From Cloeon dipterum (taxonomy: Eukaryota; Arthropoda; Insecta; Ephemeroptera; Baetidae), in contig NC_088788.1 of the NCBI RefSeq assembly GCF_949628265.1, forward strand, positions 35,636,335 through 35,700,334: a stretch of DNA of 64,000 nucleotides, in the 5' to 3' direction. Positions within the stretch are counted from its first letter, which is position 1, and each line of letters starts with the position of its first letter. This document shows, piece after piece, positions 25,369 through 36,535 of the stretch. The translations under genes and the position numbers were made by a program. Under the pieces are notes generated by a model. The model was not told where the DNA came from, ran no database searches, and saw nothing but the letters and a program-made list of their open reading frames with translations.

Positions 25369-25404
25369 ATGGCTTCTATGGCTCTCCACCTGGCGATTCA
25401 GTGA
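25369..25404 (+). promoter_or_regulatory. Possible upstream ORF of SIRT7
   Basis: ATG at 25369 opens an 11-codon frame ending in TGA at 25402-25404, 15 bp before the SIRT7 ATG (25420). If transcribed it could lower SIRT7 translation. The transcription start is not known. Confidence 0.3.
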
Positions 25405-25419
25405 TACTGTGTTAATATA

Positions 25420-28400
25420 ATGGACGATAATGGTGACAGGGAGGCCAAGTACTCTCGAAGAAGGGTTGAGGAGGCGCAGACTATGTGGCTCAAGCAGGAG
25501 CGTGCTGCGCTTTACAAGAAGGTGATCTTTCCTCGACAAATTAGTAAAATTTTATTTCTATGCTATGCTAAAACGGGACTTTAATGTGCACAGGTTACGG
25601 CAATACTGCAAAAAGAGGAGGAAGAAAGAACGCAGGACGAAAAAGACGTGCTGCAAGGCTGCTCAGAGGTTGCGGACGAAGTTTCCAAAAGGTATTACAA
25701 TAATAATATCTCAAACGCATTATAAATTTTTTATTTTAAAAAAATTTCCAGACTCAAGCGACAGCAGCAGCTCAAGTCCAGAGTGGAGGAAGTGGAAGAC
25801 CCTCCTCACACCTTGGAGGAAAAATGCCGGCTCTTGGCGGCTGCAATCGAGAAATCGACGAGCCTGGTTGTTTACACCGGAGCTGGCATCAGCACAGCCG
25901 CCCGAATCCCAGACTACCGCGGGCCTAACGGCGTGTGGACCCTTCTGCAGCAGGGCAAGGACGTTGGCAACCACGACCTCAGCCTGGCCGAGCCGACGCT
26001 GACGCACATGGCCTTGAGCCAGCTGTACCACTGCGGAAGGCTCAAGCACATCGTCTCTCAAAATTGTGATGGACTGCACCTGCGGTCAGGACTGCCAAAG
26101 AAATCGCTTTCTGAGGTTCACGGCAATATGTACTTGGAGGTAGTGAAAATATTGTCACTTTGAGAGTTTTGTCAATATGAAAATCTATTTCTAATTATCC
26201 AGGTGATTTATTTCCAATTTTCTTTCCAGGTTTGCCGATCTTGTAAGCCGCCCAGGGAATACCTCCGATTGTTCGACGTGACAGAGCGGACGGCCAGGTT
26301 CAACCACAAAACCGGCCGCCTGTGCCACAAGTGCGGGGAGCCTCTGCAAGACACGATAGTTCACTTTGGCGAGAGGGGCTCCTTGCAGTGGCCCCTCAAT
26401 TGGCACGCAACCACGAACGCTGCCCGGACAGCTGACGTCATTCTGTGCTTGGGCTCGAGCTTGAAAGTTTTGAAGAAGTATCCGTGGTTGTGGTGCATGG
26501 ACATGCCAGTGAAAAAACGGCCGCTGCTCTACATCGTGAACCTCCAGTGGACCCCAAAGGACGACCAAGCCACTCTCAAGATAAATGGTAATTATTTTTT
26601 TAAGGAAATAATGAAAAATCCACAAGGGGGAATTTTATTATTATTATATTGATTTTACTATGGCTATTAACAAAGGAATGAAAGGCTAAAAAGTTTGAAG
26701 CATTACAAGCACCCAAAATGAATGAATATTTAATTACAAATTTTCGTTTCCAAACAAACTTATTTACTCCTCTTTAAAACCACTGCCTTTTTTGACGAAA
26801 ATACGGTGAAATTCTGCCCATTGACCTTTCTCCTGCTCTGCAGGAATGGTTGGAAAAATGACGTAATTGTTGCTTGATAGGAAACCCTGCAGAGCCTCCA
26901 CGCCGCCACTGATCTTTTCAAAGTTTACCATGATCACCTAATATTAAACAAAATTAATTTTCACCGTTAAAATATATGAAATTACCTTACCTTGATATCA
27001 AATTTATCAAAGGGAACAGTTTTCAAAATGTCCAGCTCAGCGCCTCCAACGCTCAAGCTTAAAAAGTCAATCGATGGTTTGTCCAGAGCGAGCAAAATGG
27101 AGTGAAGCGGCATGCAATGAACTATCAAATCGCTGTCCGAAATGTCTAAAACCACTCCTTGTCCTGCTTTAAAAGCAGAGAGCTTTGGCTTTGTCGAAGT
27201 GCTCAAACAGGTTGGAATTAAAGACGCGTTTCTCTTCTTGTCCCTTGCCAGCAGCACATTGCCAGGGTCAGGCTCAATAAGGGCGCCAGTCCACGCGAGG
27301 GCATTCTCCAGCTGCACCGTTTTGGAGGAATGCAGTCCGTCATTTGCCCCACTCTCGACGAAATATCCTCCTGTCTGATTGTTAAAAACGGGGTTTAGAA
27401 CTTTGAATTGATTTAAATTTTGAACGTGCTTTGTTTTGAAATATGTGTTGGAGCTGCAATCCAGCAGAATGGTTGGACTCGTATTTTACTGCTGCATTTG
27501 GAGGCGGAATTATCATGTATTTCTTTACGTGAGTTACAACTTCAGGATTGTCGCCTTCGAGTTCGTCCAATTTTATTGCTAAAAATAGAAACTGTCAACT
27601 GCAACTCTTTGAACTTAAAACTTGTTTCCACCTTCAAATGTTGAATACGTGAAGAAACTCATAACCTCTGAAAAGATTTTGACTTAATTGCAACTCTCAT
27701 TTTTAAATCCTTGCCTGGGGATATTTTGCTGGATAAAAAGTTTTCCAGCTTTTCGTGGTCAATGAGTAATTCATCAAGATCCAAAGTGTTCAGTTTAGAA
27801 CTATTTGTCGCGTTTTTCTCCACCGTGTCAATTCTCTGCTGCAGATTCCGAATATCTGATTGGAGGTCGTTTGCTTTTCTCTCCGCGTTTCCTATTCTCT
27901 GCTGCAGTTCTTGCATCTTCTGCATCGGCTCGGACGCCTTTTTGTCCATGTCTTGAATGCTCAGCTCCGCACTGTCCAAAGCAACCCTGATCTGCTCGAT
28001 TTCCGAGGTCAGCACCAATCTCGCTTTGTATATCAAGTAATACTGACAGACAAAAACCACAATTAGAAAGTAGCATATCCACCAGACATTAGTCGCCGTT
28101 CCACTAATCATTTTGAGAACGGTCGCAAGCCACGTTCGACTGAGAATTATTAAAAATAAAAAATAAAATGCACGCAGGCTAAAGTTTCACGCGTCGTCAT
28201 AATATATTATCGCTTCTACTGCACTGCTGCCGTTAAATGATAAGAATCCTCCACAATGCGAGTGACCAGTTGTTCAGTTTGATATAGATAGAGCGTCAAC
28301 CGAGATAATTTTTTGTCTGGAGTTTACCTTTTTCCTGGCCCCTGGAAAATTTTCTTAATTTTTACTGGAAACCCTGAAACGTTTAAAAACTGACGGGCTC

Positions 28401-29173
28401 TGTATTGGTTCGATTTGCAAGATCTGCACGCCGTCGGAACGGCCAAATTGATAGCTTTCCAAATTATGTTAATCCGACCCCTTGGAAGTCATCAGGCCCC
28501 CCAGGAAACACCCTGAGGGGCCCATAATCCTGTTCCCCAGATTTTCCAAGAAACGCAATTTAAAATGTGAACAGTGACCTGATTTATCAGCTTGTGTTAG
28601 ATTTAATTTGTACTTTTTGTTGCAGGTCGATGTGATGATGTGTTCCTGAAAGTAATGTCGCACCTGAAGATCGCGGTGCCGTTGTACAACCGGCTAGCAG
28701 ACCCAATCTTCTCGCACGCCACGCCGCTGCACCCTTCCGAGTTGCGCACAACCAGCAGGCCCTTTCTGCAAGCCGAGCCAATCAAAAGCGAAGTCGATGA
28801 ATCTCAGGGAGTGGTGAAGGAGGAGGCCAAGGTGGCGCTCGGGGAGCTCTCCACAGATCTCAATGCCACGTACTTGCCCTGGTCAGGGTTGCTGCTGTCA
28901 CAGGGTGCGTTCGTCAAGCAGGACCACAACTATTGTGCCGTGCAGGACGGCAAGTTTGAGTGTCACTTTTGCTCGATAAGCTTTTCCTCGGCCGAGTGCC
29001 AGTTTTACCTGAGGAAGGAGTTGACGGAGAAAGCCATTTTAAGCGACCTGAGCTCCGAGGAGGAGGAAAACTCGGACGAAGGCACCTCCAACTCTAAAAA
29101 GTCTGCGAACCCAGGGTGGTTCGGCAAGGGCTACAGGAAGACTTGTAAAAGCAAAAAGCGGAAGCTGACCTGA
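25420..29173 (+). CDS. SIRT7: NAD-dependent protein deacylase sirtuin-7
   Basis: Five exons: 25420-25521, 25594-25691, 25752-26139, 26230-26587, 28626-29173; 497 residues (human 400). The N terminus is charged and helical, as in SIRT7. The sirtuin core shows GAGIS (110-114), [12 protein letters not shown], the QNCDGLH motif, catalytic H190 (SEVHGNM), zinc cysteines C198/C201/C228/C231, [22 protein letters not shown] and [13 protein letters not shown]. Exon 5 continues [14 protein letters not shown] and [11 protein letters not shown], then an acidic region, and ends in a lysine-rich NWFG/NLS-like tail (NPGWFGKGY, then KSKKRKLT). SIRT7 is a nucleolar deacylase linked to rDNA transcription and H3K18 deacetylation. 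The 2.04 kb intron 4 contains a complete gene on the opposite strand. Candidate AATAAA signals are at 29551 and 29653. Confidence 0.94.
26764..28111 (-). CDS. FkbM-like methyltransferase-domain membrane protein, nested in SIRT7 intron 4
   Basis: Five exons on minus: 28111-27715, 27667-27632 (36 nt), 27578-27426, 27370-26991, 26937-26764; 379 residues. Residues 7-28 are a single membrane span ([20 protein letters not shown]), suggesting type II topology. Residues ~35-115 form a coiled coil. The C-terminal ~180 residues form a methyltransferase_21/FkbM domain: [17 protein letters not shown] (197-213), [10 protein letters not shown] (222-231) and [16 protein letters not shown] (296-311). The usual DxEG of this family reads SVGG. 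Intron 1 appears to use a GC donor (CCCCAG|GCAAGG). The exon 3/4 junction is uncertain: the listed model uses a weak GT donor with acceptor 27371-27372; a different pair changes two residues. Drosophila Star is a related membrane FkbM-domain protein, so a trafficking role is possible, but orthology is not shown. The minus ATTAAA at 26729-26734 may be the poly(A) signal. Confidence 0.82.
28385..28540 (-). repeat. SINE-like family B, copy in SIRT7 intron 4
   Basis: GACGGGCTCTGTATTGGTTCGATTTGCA style sequence (28393-28425), GGAACGGCCAAATTGA and a CCCTTGGAAGTCATCAGG block match the order in the 42.7-42.9 kb copy. Truncated; the B-box end is missing here. Confidence 0.5.
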
Positions 29174-29695
29174 TCACTGTCAGTATTAATAATGCATTCA
29201 TTTTAGAAAACGTTTTTGTTTGATAAGAGAGAGAGAGAGAGAGAGAGAGTTTTGGGTGCACATTCCATTTTTGTCGCTTTATGCTATATATCAGCCGCTA
29301 TTTATTTTCCGTCGAAAGATTTTAATACTTAAAGCAATATATATATTGATTCAAATATTAATTCTGCTGTGCAAAAGCGTACCTGTTGATTTGGATTTCC
29401 AACTCGGCTCCTTTTTAGTGGTAATTCCTTGGGTGTCGCCGTATTCTTTGCTCAATACAACTTTTTGTGTATGTAATACATCAGCTTGTATTATTTATTG
29501 AAATTTAATTTACAATCACCCAAGAATGTTCATGATACTCAGGCAACCGTAATAAAAGCTTGACCTAATTCTCGTTCCGGCTGCTACTTGTGTAATTTGT
29601 CGTGTTCTAACTGGAAAAATTGATGTGTTTGGATTTTTCTATTAAGATGCCAAATAAAATCGAAAAGAGAATTTTGTCTAAAAACCAAACAAGTT
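29174..29695. other. Tail-to-tail spacer between SIRT7 and GatB
   Basis: Holds both 3'UTRs. (GA)n at 29227-29249; AATAAA on + at 29551 and 29653 for SIRT7; a minus AATAAA at 29494-29499 for GatB. With these signals the two 3'UTRs would overlap by up to ~180 bp. Confidence 0.55.
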
Positions 29696-31964
29696 TCATT
29701 TATTCCTCTCCTTCTCGATTAATTCTTCCATAATCGATCGCGCTATTTGCATGTCCACTTGGTTATTAAATTTTTTGTCAACGGCGGAAATCAAGGAGCC
29801 AAACGAATTCTTCTTGCCCTTTAGAACGGCTCTCACCTTCTTCTGATTTTCTGCTACCACTTCGGTGCACACTTTCAAAATCACCTCTCTGTCATTGATG
29901 AGGAACCAAGAGTTTTCTTCCACGATCTATCCGATAAATAATTAGCTACACGTTTGTTTCTGAAGAGTTTCAGACCTTTTGAGCCGAGTTGCTTGGATCT
30001 TGATTCAAAGCGTCCATCACTTTTGAAACTACATGCGAACTGATGAGCCTTTCCTGCTTCAAATGATACAGCTCTAACAGGTTTCCAGTTGAGATCGGAC
30101 TGTGACACATTTAATTAGAGATATGGCTGTGAAATTTGGACGGCTGACTATTTTTTCTGAGCTTCAATCCAATGAGCACGAATCATGCAGTTTTAGGCCA
30201 TTTAAACCAAACTAAAATTCGTCTAATTCTGCAGACACCATCTAAATCGACTCAAAATCTGTAGACATTTTTGCTATTTTATTCTTGAAGGAAATAACAA
30301 GTCTAAAATAGTTTACTATTTCCCGAAAAAACAGTCTTATTTTCACAGCCCTATTAATGCATTTTCTTACTTTTTGTCATAGCTGATGCCATTCTGTTTG
30401 AGTAATGCGAGCAGGTCAATCATGATGACTCCGTACACGGTCCTTCCATTAGGCTTTTCAATTTGGTTACACAATTCGTAAAATAATTCAAGGAGAAATT
30501 CATCGTTCTGGATAAAGGTTTAATTAAATTAGAGTCCATAATTTTTTATGTATTTCGCCACTTACAACTAGATTGATGGCTTGAATGGGCACCAGATCGA
30601 ACTCTTTCATGAGCTTTTCTCTAACTTTCTCAGGCAGTTCTGGGATGCGCTTTAGAATGGTATCAATGGACACAATTTTCTTGTCCCCAGTCTCTCCCTC
30701 CGCGAGTCTCAGCGGAGGCAAATTTGGTTCTGGCATAAACCTGTAATCCTGCGCCCAGATTGTTTAATCTGAATTAATTGAGTCTCCATTCAAAACCTGT
30801 TTCTCTTCCTTGTCTCTCATGGCCACCGTGGATTTGTTTTGGGCATCGTACGCCCTGGTTTCGACGACAACCCTCTCATTACGCTTGTTCGCATCGATTT
30901 GCCTCTGTATTTCAAAATTTATTGCGTTTGCCACGCCTCTAATGCTGTTTATATTTTTTATCTCGGTTCTCGGACCCAAGGTAGTGGAGTTTGTCTTCTG
31001 GACGGAAACATTGGCGTCCACGCGCAGAGCACCCTCTGTCAAAATCATCACAGTTAATTGAAAAAAATAACATTAAGAAAAACCTATACCTTCCATTTTG
31101 CAGGAGCAAGTTTTCAGTTTTCGAAAAATCAGAGCCAATTCTTTGACGAGAGATGCGGCTTCTTCTCCATTAGAAAGATCGGGTTCGAAAACGAGTTCCA
31201 TCAATGCGATTCCGGCTCGATTGAGGTCAACCAAAATCCTTTGAAGAAATGAATTTTAGAAAGACAATTTGATATTTATAAAAATAATACTTTCTGCCTT
31301 CAATGTCGTGCAGAGATTTTCCACTGTCCTGTTCAAGCTGGAGCTGCTTCAGTTTGGAGCTCTTCAAATACGGTTTGCCATCAGGAGGAGTGACGTAGAA
31401 CCTTAACACTCCATTGTTGGCCAGAGCATTCCTCTGCTGGGTGATTTGGTAGCCGGCCTAAAGAAGAAATAGTATTATTTTGAGCACGGACGAAATTAAT
31501 AAACGAATATACAGGCATGTCGGCGTAGAAGTAGTGTTTCCGGTCAAAGGTTGAAGCAGGATTTATTTTACACTGCAAGGCCAGGGCTGTCAGAAGTGCA
31601 GATTCCACGCAAGCTTTATTAATCACCTGAATCAGAGGGAAATTAGAAGGGAAAATCTGTAGAATGTTTACATACAGGCAGGGTGCCGGGGGTGGCTGCG
31701 TCAAACAGGGCGACATTTTCATTGACAGGCGAGGAAAATTCAGTGCTGGATCTTGAGAACAGTTTTGAATTGGTCGAGATTTGGGCGTGAATTTCTAATC
31801 CAACGACACCTTTCCATTCAGCCGGAGTTTCACTGTGAATTAATGTATGAATTAAAATGCATGAATTGCATGAGTTCCCACCTCTCTTTTGCCACTTTAC
31901 TATGCTGGGACCGACAAAAATTAATGGCCTGTCGAACTGCTCTGCTTTTCACGGACCTTTGCAT
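29696..31964 (-). CDS. GATB: Glutamyl-tRNA(Gln) amidotransferase subunit B, mitochondrial
   Basis: Ten exons on minus: 31964-31882, 31832-31676, 31626-31513, 31457-31291, 31238-31090, 31035-30797, 30748-30566, 30507-30371, 30099-29976, 29926-29696; 527 residues (human 557). Residues 1-27 are basic and serine-rich without acids ([20 protein letters not shown]), like a mitochondrial presequence. The GatB core follows: [39 protein letters not shown], the GatB signature [14 protein letters not shown] (usual Pro is Ala), [20 protein letters not shown] and [13 protein letters not shown], with the C-terminal GatB/Yqey helical domain. It works with GatA and GatC to convert Glu-tRNA(Gln) to Gln-tRNA(Gln) in mitochondria. 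Confidence 0.95.
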
Positions 31965-32330
31965 GATTTTCTAGAGAAAAAGTCACTTTCCTGATTGTTA
32001 GACGAGAGCCGGCGAAAGATAAGAATGGTTGTGTTTACCCGATCAGCTGTTGAGCTCCGCGTGTCGATCAGAGCGCCAAACGCGGGCCCCTGTCAGATTT
32101 CGTGTTACTTTAACTGCTAGACACACACGTCAAGCAGGTTGTCTACTCGTTTCAAGCGCAGGCGACCCGGAATGCAAATTGAGGGAAAAGCTTAAACACA
32201 GCCGCACGACTCGGTGCAGGGCGTCAGATTGACGGCACTGCTAGTTCTATTATGGTTGAGTTACAGTTTCTGCCGGGCTACACATCTCGCCAGTTCTTAT
32301 AGAGTCTCTGATTTATTCGATTTATTCATG

Positions 32331-32473
32331 CACTGCAAATCAGGGGTGAGAAAATCTCATCCCGCCGCTGTGTCAAAGGTGAGAGTTTTTCGCAACACAC
32401 ATCAGTGTCATGAGGTGGGGTGAGATTTTTTCACTGCAGCGCAGTGACATTTTCTCACCCCTGACTTGCAGTG
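32331..32473. repeat. MITE-like inverted-repeat element
   Basis: Terminal inverted repeats of ~28 bp: CACTGCAAATCAGGGGTGAG at 32331 and its inverse at 32446-32473, with one internal difference. The interior also has GGTGAGA/TCTCACC blocks. Total 143 bp, no ORF. No certain target-site duplication. Confidence 0.7.
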
Positions 32474-32550
32474 TAAACTGTAATTATTTCATAATACCAG
32501 AAAATTGGTCCTATATATCCAACTTAAAGACCGTTTTTGACGAAGTTTCC

Positions 32551-32889
32551 GCGCACACCAATCGATTCTTGAGGGTCGAATTGGGTAAAATGGATATTTT
32601 TTCTGACCAAAAAGTCCAGCGCGACATGCGAACTCTTTTTCCCGCCAAAAATATGAACCTATATGCGAGAAGTGCGCATGCGTCAGAGCTGATTTGAGCA
32701 CTTGCAGAGAGACCGCCTGTACAAAATGACTTCTTTGTCAGATCCAGCCAGCTCTAACGCATGCGCACTTCTCACATTCATATTGTTTTGGCGGGAAAAA
32801 GAGTTCGCACGACGCGCTGCACTTTTTGGTCGGAAAAAATTTCCACTTTACCTAATTCGACCCTCAAGAATCAATTTATTGGTGTGCTC
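32551..32889. repeat. Foldback element with ~140 bp inverted arms
   Basis: Arm 1 (32551-32694) and arm 2 (32745-32889) are inverted copies that match through CACACCAAT, TTCTTGAGGGTCGAATT, GACCAAAAAGT, GCGAACTCTTTTTCCCGCC and GAAGTGCGCATGCGT. The spacer is ~50 bp. The same end motif (AATCGATTCYTGAGGGTC) recurs at 47988-48010. No ORF. It lies in the spacer upstream of GatB. Confidence 0.8.
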
Positions 32890-33379
32890 GAAAAAATCGA
32901 CAAAGATTAATTTGGCCCAGGGATGATTTAGTCCAGCCCGCTGCCAGTCTGGCAGAGATGTCTCTACAGTCGCCTGCTGCTGCTGCCTCATTGTTTCCTT
33001 GTTTTGCTTGTGATTTGACCAAAAAGATGCGCACAAGCACAGCTCGACGCCTCTGGCTGGTAAACTCGTAATTTATTTAATCGCCGATTTCATTGAGTGA
33101 TGGAGGCGTAAAACTGGAAACTCGGTCAACGCACGCACATAGTTCATAAAACGCTATGAAGATGGCATAGACAAAATTATTTTATCGATTGCGCCGACGA
33201 CACACCGCGAGTGTGACTGCCGTGTGTGTGAGTGTGAGTGTGCGAGCAGCGTGTATGTACATCATCGCCGCAATATAAAGCAGCTCCGGCTGGCTGGCTG
33301 GCTGGCTGCTGCTGCTGCTGCTGCTGGCTCCTTGTAAAATCGATCGTTTAGGGTAGTTTTTGGTAGAAAAGAGGAGGGC

Positions 33380-33479
<100 letters not shown>

Positions 33480-33635
33480 TGATGAAAGAGTGAAACAGGC
33501 AGGGGTGGGAGGAAAATACAAGGGCCGGAGGAGGTGGAGGAGGAGGAAAATCGCGGCGACGGCTGGTCTACATTAGCATTACGCGCGGCGCTCGCTCGCT
33601 CGCTCGCCTCGTGCACACACTCACACTCGTTTCGC

Positions 33636-33776
33636 AGTTTGCATCGCACGTCCACCGTCCAAGGAATTCGGCAGCGGTTGGTTTCGGGCCAGGCAGAAGA
33701 TGTGACCAGCTCGCCGGCTCGAGGAAAATTGCAGTTGCAGTGCACGCGTTGGCACCGTAAGCCGCTAATAGTCAAG
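33636..33776 (+). promoter_or_regulatory. Candidate transcription start and noncoding first exon
   Basis: GC-rich sequence with an initiator-like CGCAGTTT (33633-33640) runs to a strong donor, TCAAG|GTAGGT (33776/33777). No long frame runs through it. With the (TC)n tract upstream this looks like the start of a + strand gene with a long first intron. There is no matching acceptor I can name, so this is only a candidate. Confidence 0.3.
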
Positions 33777-36220
33777 GTAGGTGATGTTTTATTTATTTCC
33801 CGACACGGCCACTCCACCGGCGGAGTGATAATAAAATGAAAAAGGCAAAATTGTTTCGCCAGCACGGCGCACAGTCGCACACACGCAGCTGATACTGATA
33901 CGCGGTCTGGGAGAATTTCCCTCTCGCTCGCTCGGCTTTTTATTAGTATTCAGCGCAGGAATCCAGCAAATATTTGGGGATCCTGTTGAATAAAGGCAAG
34001 TGCCTGCTGCTGGCGTGTTTTGTTTATTCGCGATTTTGTTTAGAAATTCTTTTCTCTTGGAACTGGAGGAAATTCGCTACAGTTGTTTTGTCTCCCCTAA
34101 ATTTCGAAATACGTTCGCCCAACGCCCACACTAACATAAAAATAATTTCCGTTTTCCTACCACCATAAATCCAATGGTCCATCAATTTTTACTGCTCCAA
34201 AAATGACACCCACCAGAGCAACGACCTGTTTACGTGCTTCTCCGCGTCAATAAACTGCAAAGATCGATGGTGGTCCTGCTCAAGGTCGCTATAAAATCGA
34301 GCAGTAGCCGTCCTTCGTCCTCTGTCGCGACATTCGGGGCCTCGTGTCGGTTTCGGTTTTGCGAGAATCGAGCCGCTTTTTGCGGGGGAACCAGCAGTTC
34401 ACCAAAGTTGGTGAGAATGGACTTGTCCCCGCCATCCGCCATCCGTCTCCAAATCCGCTCGTCGTCGGCGCCACACACGACGTAAAGGGAGACGAGCCGG
34501 CAAAAGTGCCCGTGCAAATGTCTGCGAACTTAATTTATGGACACTCGAGTCTCCAGCACGTTGCCAGCAGGAATGGAGACCCGGAAATTAATTTTACTTT
34601 CTTTCATAATGCAAGAGAATATATCGTGTGCTTGATCAATATTCTTTTTTAAATTTAGTCAAAGCACATACGTGGGACAAAAAAGTCTAGATTCATCTCA
34701 GTGTGGCTAATGCCATCAATTCCAGTCTAGTTCCCTTCTGCGCCTAATTCAACGCCAGAGAACCTTCTTTTATGCCTAAACTAATCTTATCAGGTCAATT
34801 TCATAGGGCTTCTGACGAGGCGGACGCACCTATTGATCCGATTTCGAGTTTTGGACGTACAATTCTCGAATTTTGAAACCTTTTTACGACTGGAATGCTG
34901 TATGATTTATTCTAACAATTTTGAAATTGAAAATATCCGGCTGCTTAGAGTGTTAGATCAAAAATCTTTTCAAATTCGGGGAGCTGATTAAATTTGAATT
35001 TTAGTGCGTGTTTTTCGCAGGCCAATTTCCCGGAAAAGACGTTTGAAATTTTGATTCAAACTCAAATTAAAATGGCCTTAATAAAGCTTGATTTAATAAC
35101 AATTAAAAAAGTGTACCAAAAGCCGTTACATTTCTGCATTCTATTTTCTGTCAGAATTTTAAGAAAAATCACTGAGTAGATTCCAAATTTATATGTCGAG
35201 TTTTGTTTTAATCCGATAACTTTTCAAGATATCATGGAAATTTGAAATTTGTTAAAATTTAGACTAGACGTCGAGAGGCACGGGGCATTTTCATGCCAAT
35301 TGAATTTTTAAGCACGCAAACAAGTGGTTTGTGTGAATCTTTCTTTGCATCGAATCAAACGGTCCCCTGCTGTCAATTGTCAATTCTCTCGCGGACGATT
35401 TGGACAGTCACCAGGGCGCACTTTGCGTTTTTACATCGTTTCACTGCCTCGACCAGCCACTCTATTTTAATTTCTCTCGCTAAACTAGATCACAAGATAG
35501 AATTTGTATTCGGTAGAAATAGCGTGGAGCGCGTTTTATGATGGGCATCGCGCCGAGATTGCAAAAACACTTTTGCGGAGCACGTCGATTGTTCACGTGC
35601 GAGTGTGTTGAGCCTCGAAAGTACGTGGGTCAATAGCGGCCGGCCGGCGCGAGTCTATAAAACAGGCGTATACACCTGCTGGTGACACGCCGGCCATTCC
35701 GTTCACCACCATATATCAAATATCACGCACGATTTAGCAAACGAAGCCCCGCTCGCTCGCGCCCAGGTCGGATCGCAATTGACGGGGCATAAAAACGAGA
35801 ACGGGCTCATTTATACGATCCATCAATGGAATATCAAGTGCTGCTGCTGTGCCGGGCTGTTAAACGTGAAAAACGACGCCCGGCCGCCCGCCACCCCCCG
35901 ATAAATGTAAAGGGATCAAGGTCCGCCCGTGCGCGTAAAACCCAGACAGTGCGCACGAGGTGACGCTTCGTGCCAAGAGCTGCTGCCCTTTGATTGGCAC
36001 TAACGTTACGCAAGTGCGCGTTTTCTGCAAAACAGCCCTCTCATCGCCCATTAGCTTGATGACGCCAGGCTCCCTTTTTTGATTTACTCTCCAGTCTGAT
36101 GCAAGCTGATGGATTTTAGATTGAGAGCTTTTAATCCAGCTGAGCAGGACAGGGAGCAGCAGGCTAACATCTCGGTTTGGTCCAGAAGATTTTTTTGTGT
36201 TTCTTTTGAACGTGACACGG

Positions 36221-36535
36221 TTTAAAGAGGATTGGATAGTGCAAAATCCTGGAAAATGTTTTGTTGCCAATGCATGAAATGATTTGGATTCAGTTGAAGC
36301 CAAATATTGTCCTAATTTTTGGGAAACGCGGCTGCAAAGTTAGCACTGTCTCCTTACTTGAAATCTTATTTTATATTTCACAACAAAAAGAGTTTCCCTC
36401 AAAGGTTTCATACGCTATCGGACAGATTTCGACGAGACGAATCGAAATCTGCCAAGAAAATGTGGTCAGGCGCTGGAAATTGTGTAGAAAATTTGAATTT
36501 TTACTCGTAATAAATTTGGAGAAAAATGTCCTAGA
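36221..36535 (+). repeat. Dispersed repeat family C, copy 2
   Basis: Same-strand match to 21618-21890 with shared blocks TTTAAAGAGGATTG, GGCTGCAAAGTTAGCA, TTGAAATCTTATTTTAT, GAATCGAAATCTGCCAAG, AATGTGGTC and AATTTTTACTC. Slightly longer than copy 1. Confidence 0.65.

Noticed and set aside
34230-34517. Overlapping frames on both strands near 34.2-34.6 kb
   Set aside because: Open on several frames at once with no family content; typical of GC-rich noncoding DNA.
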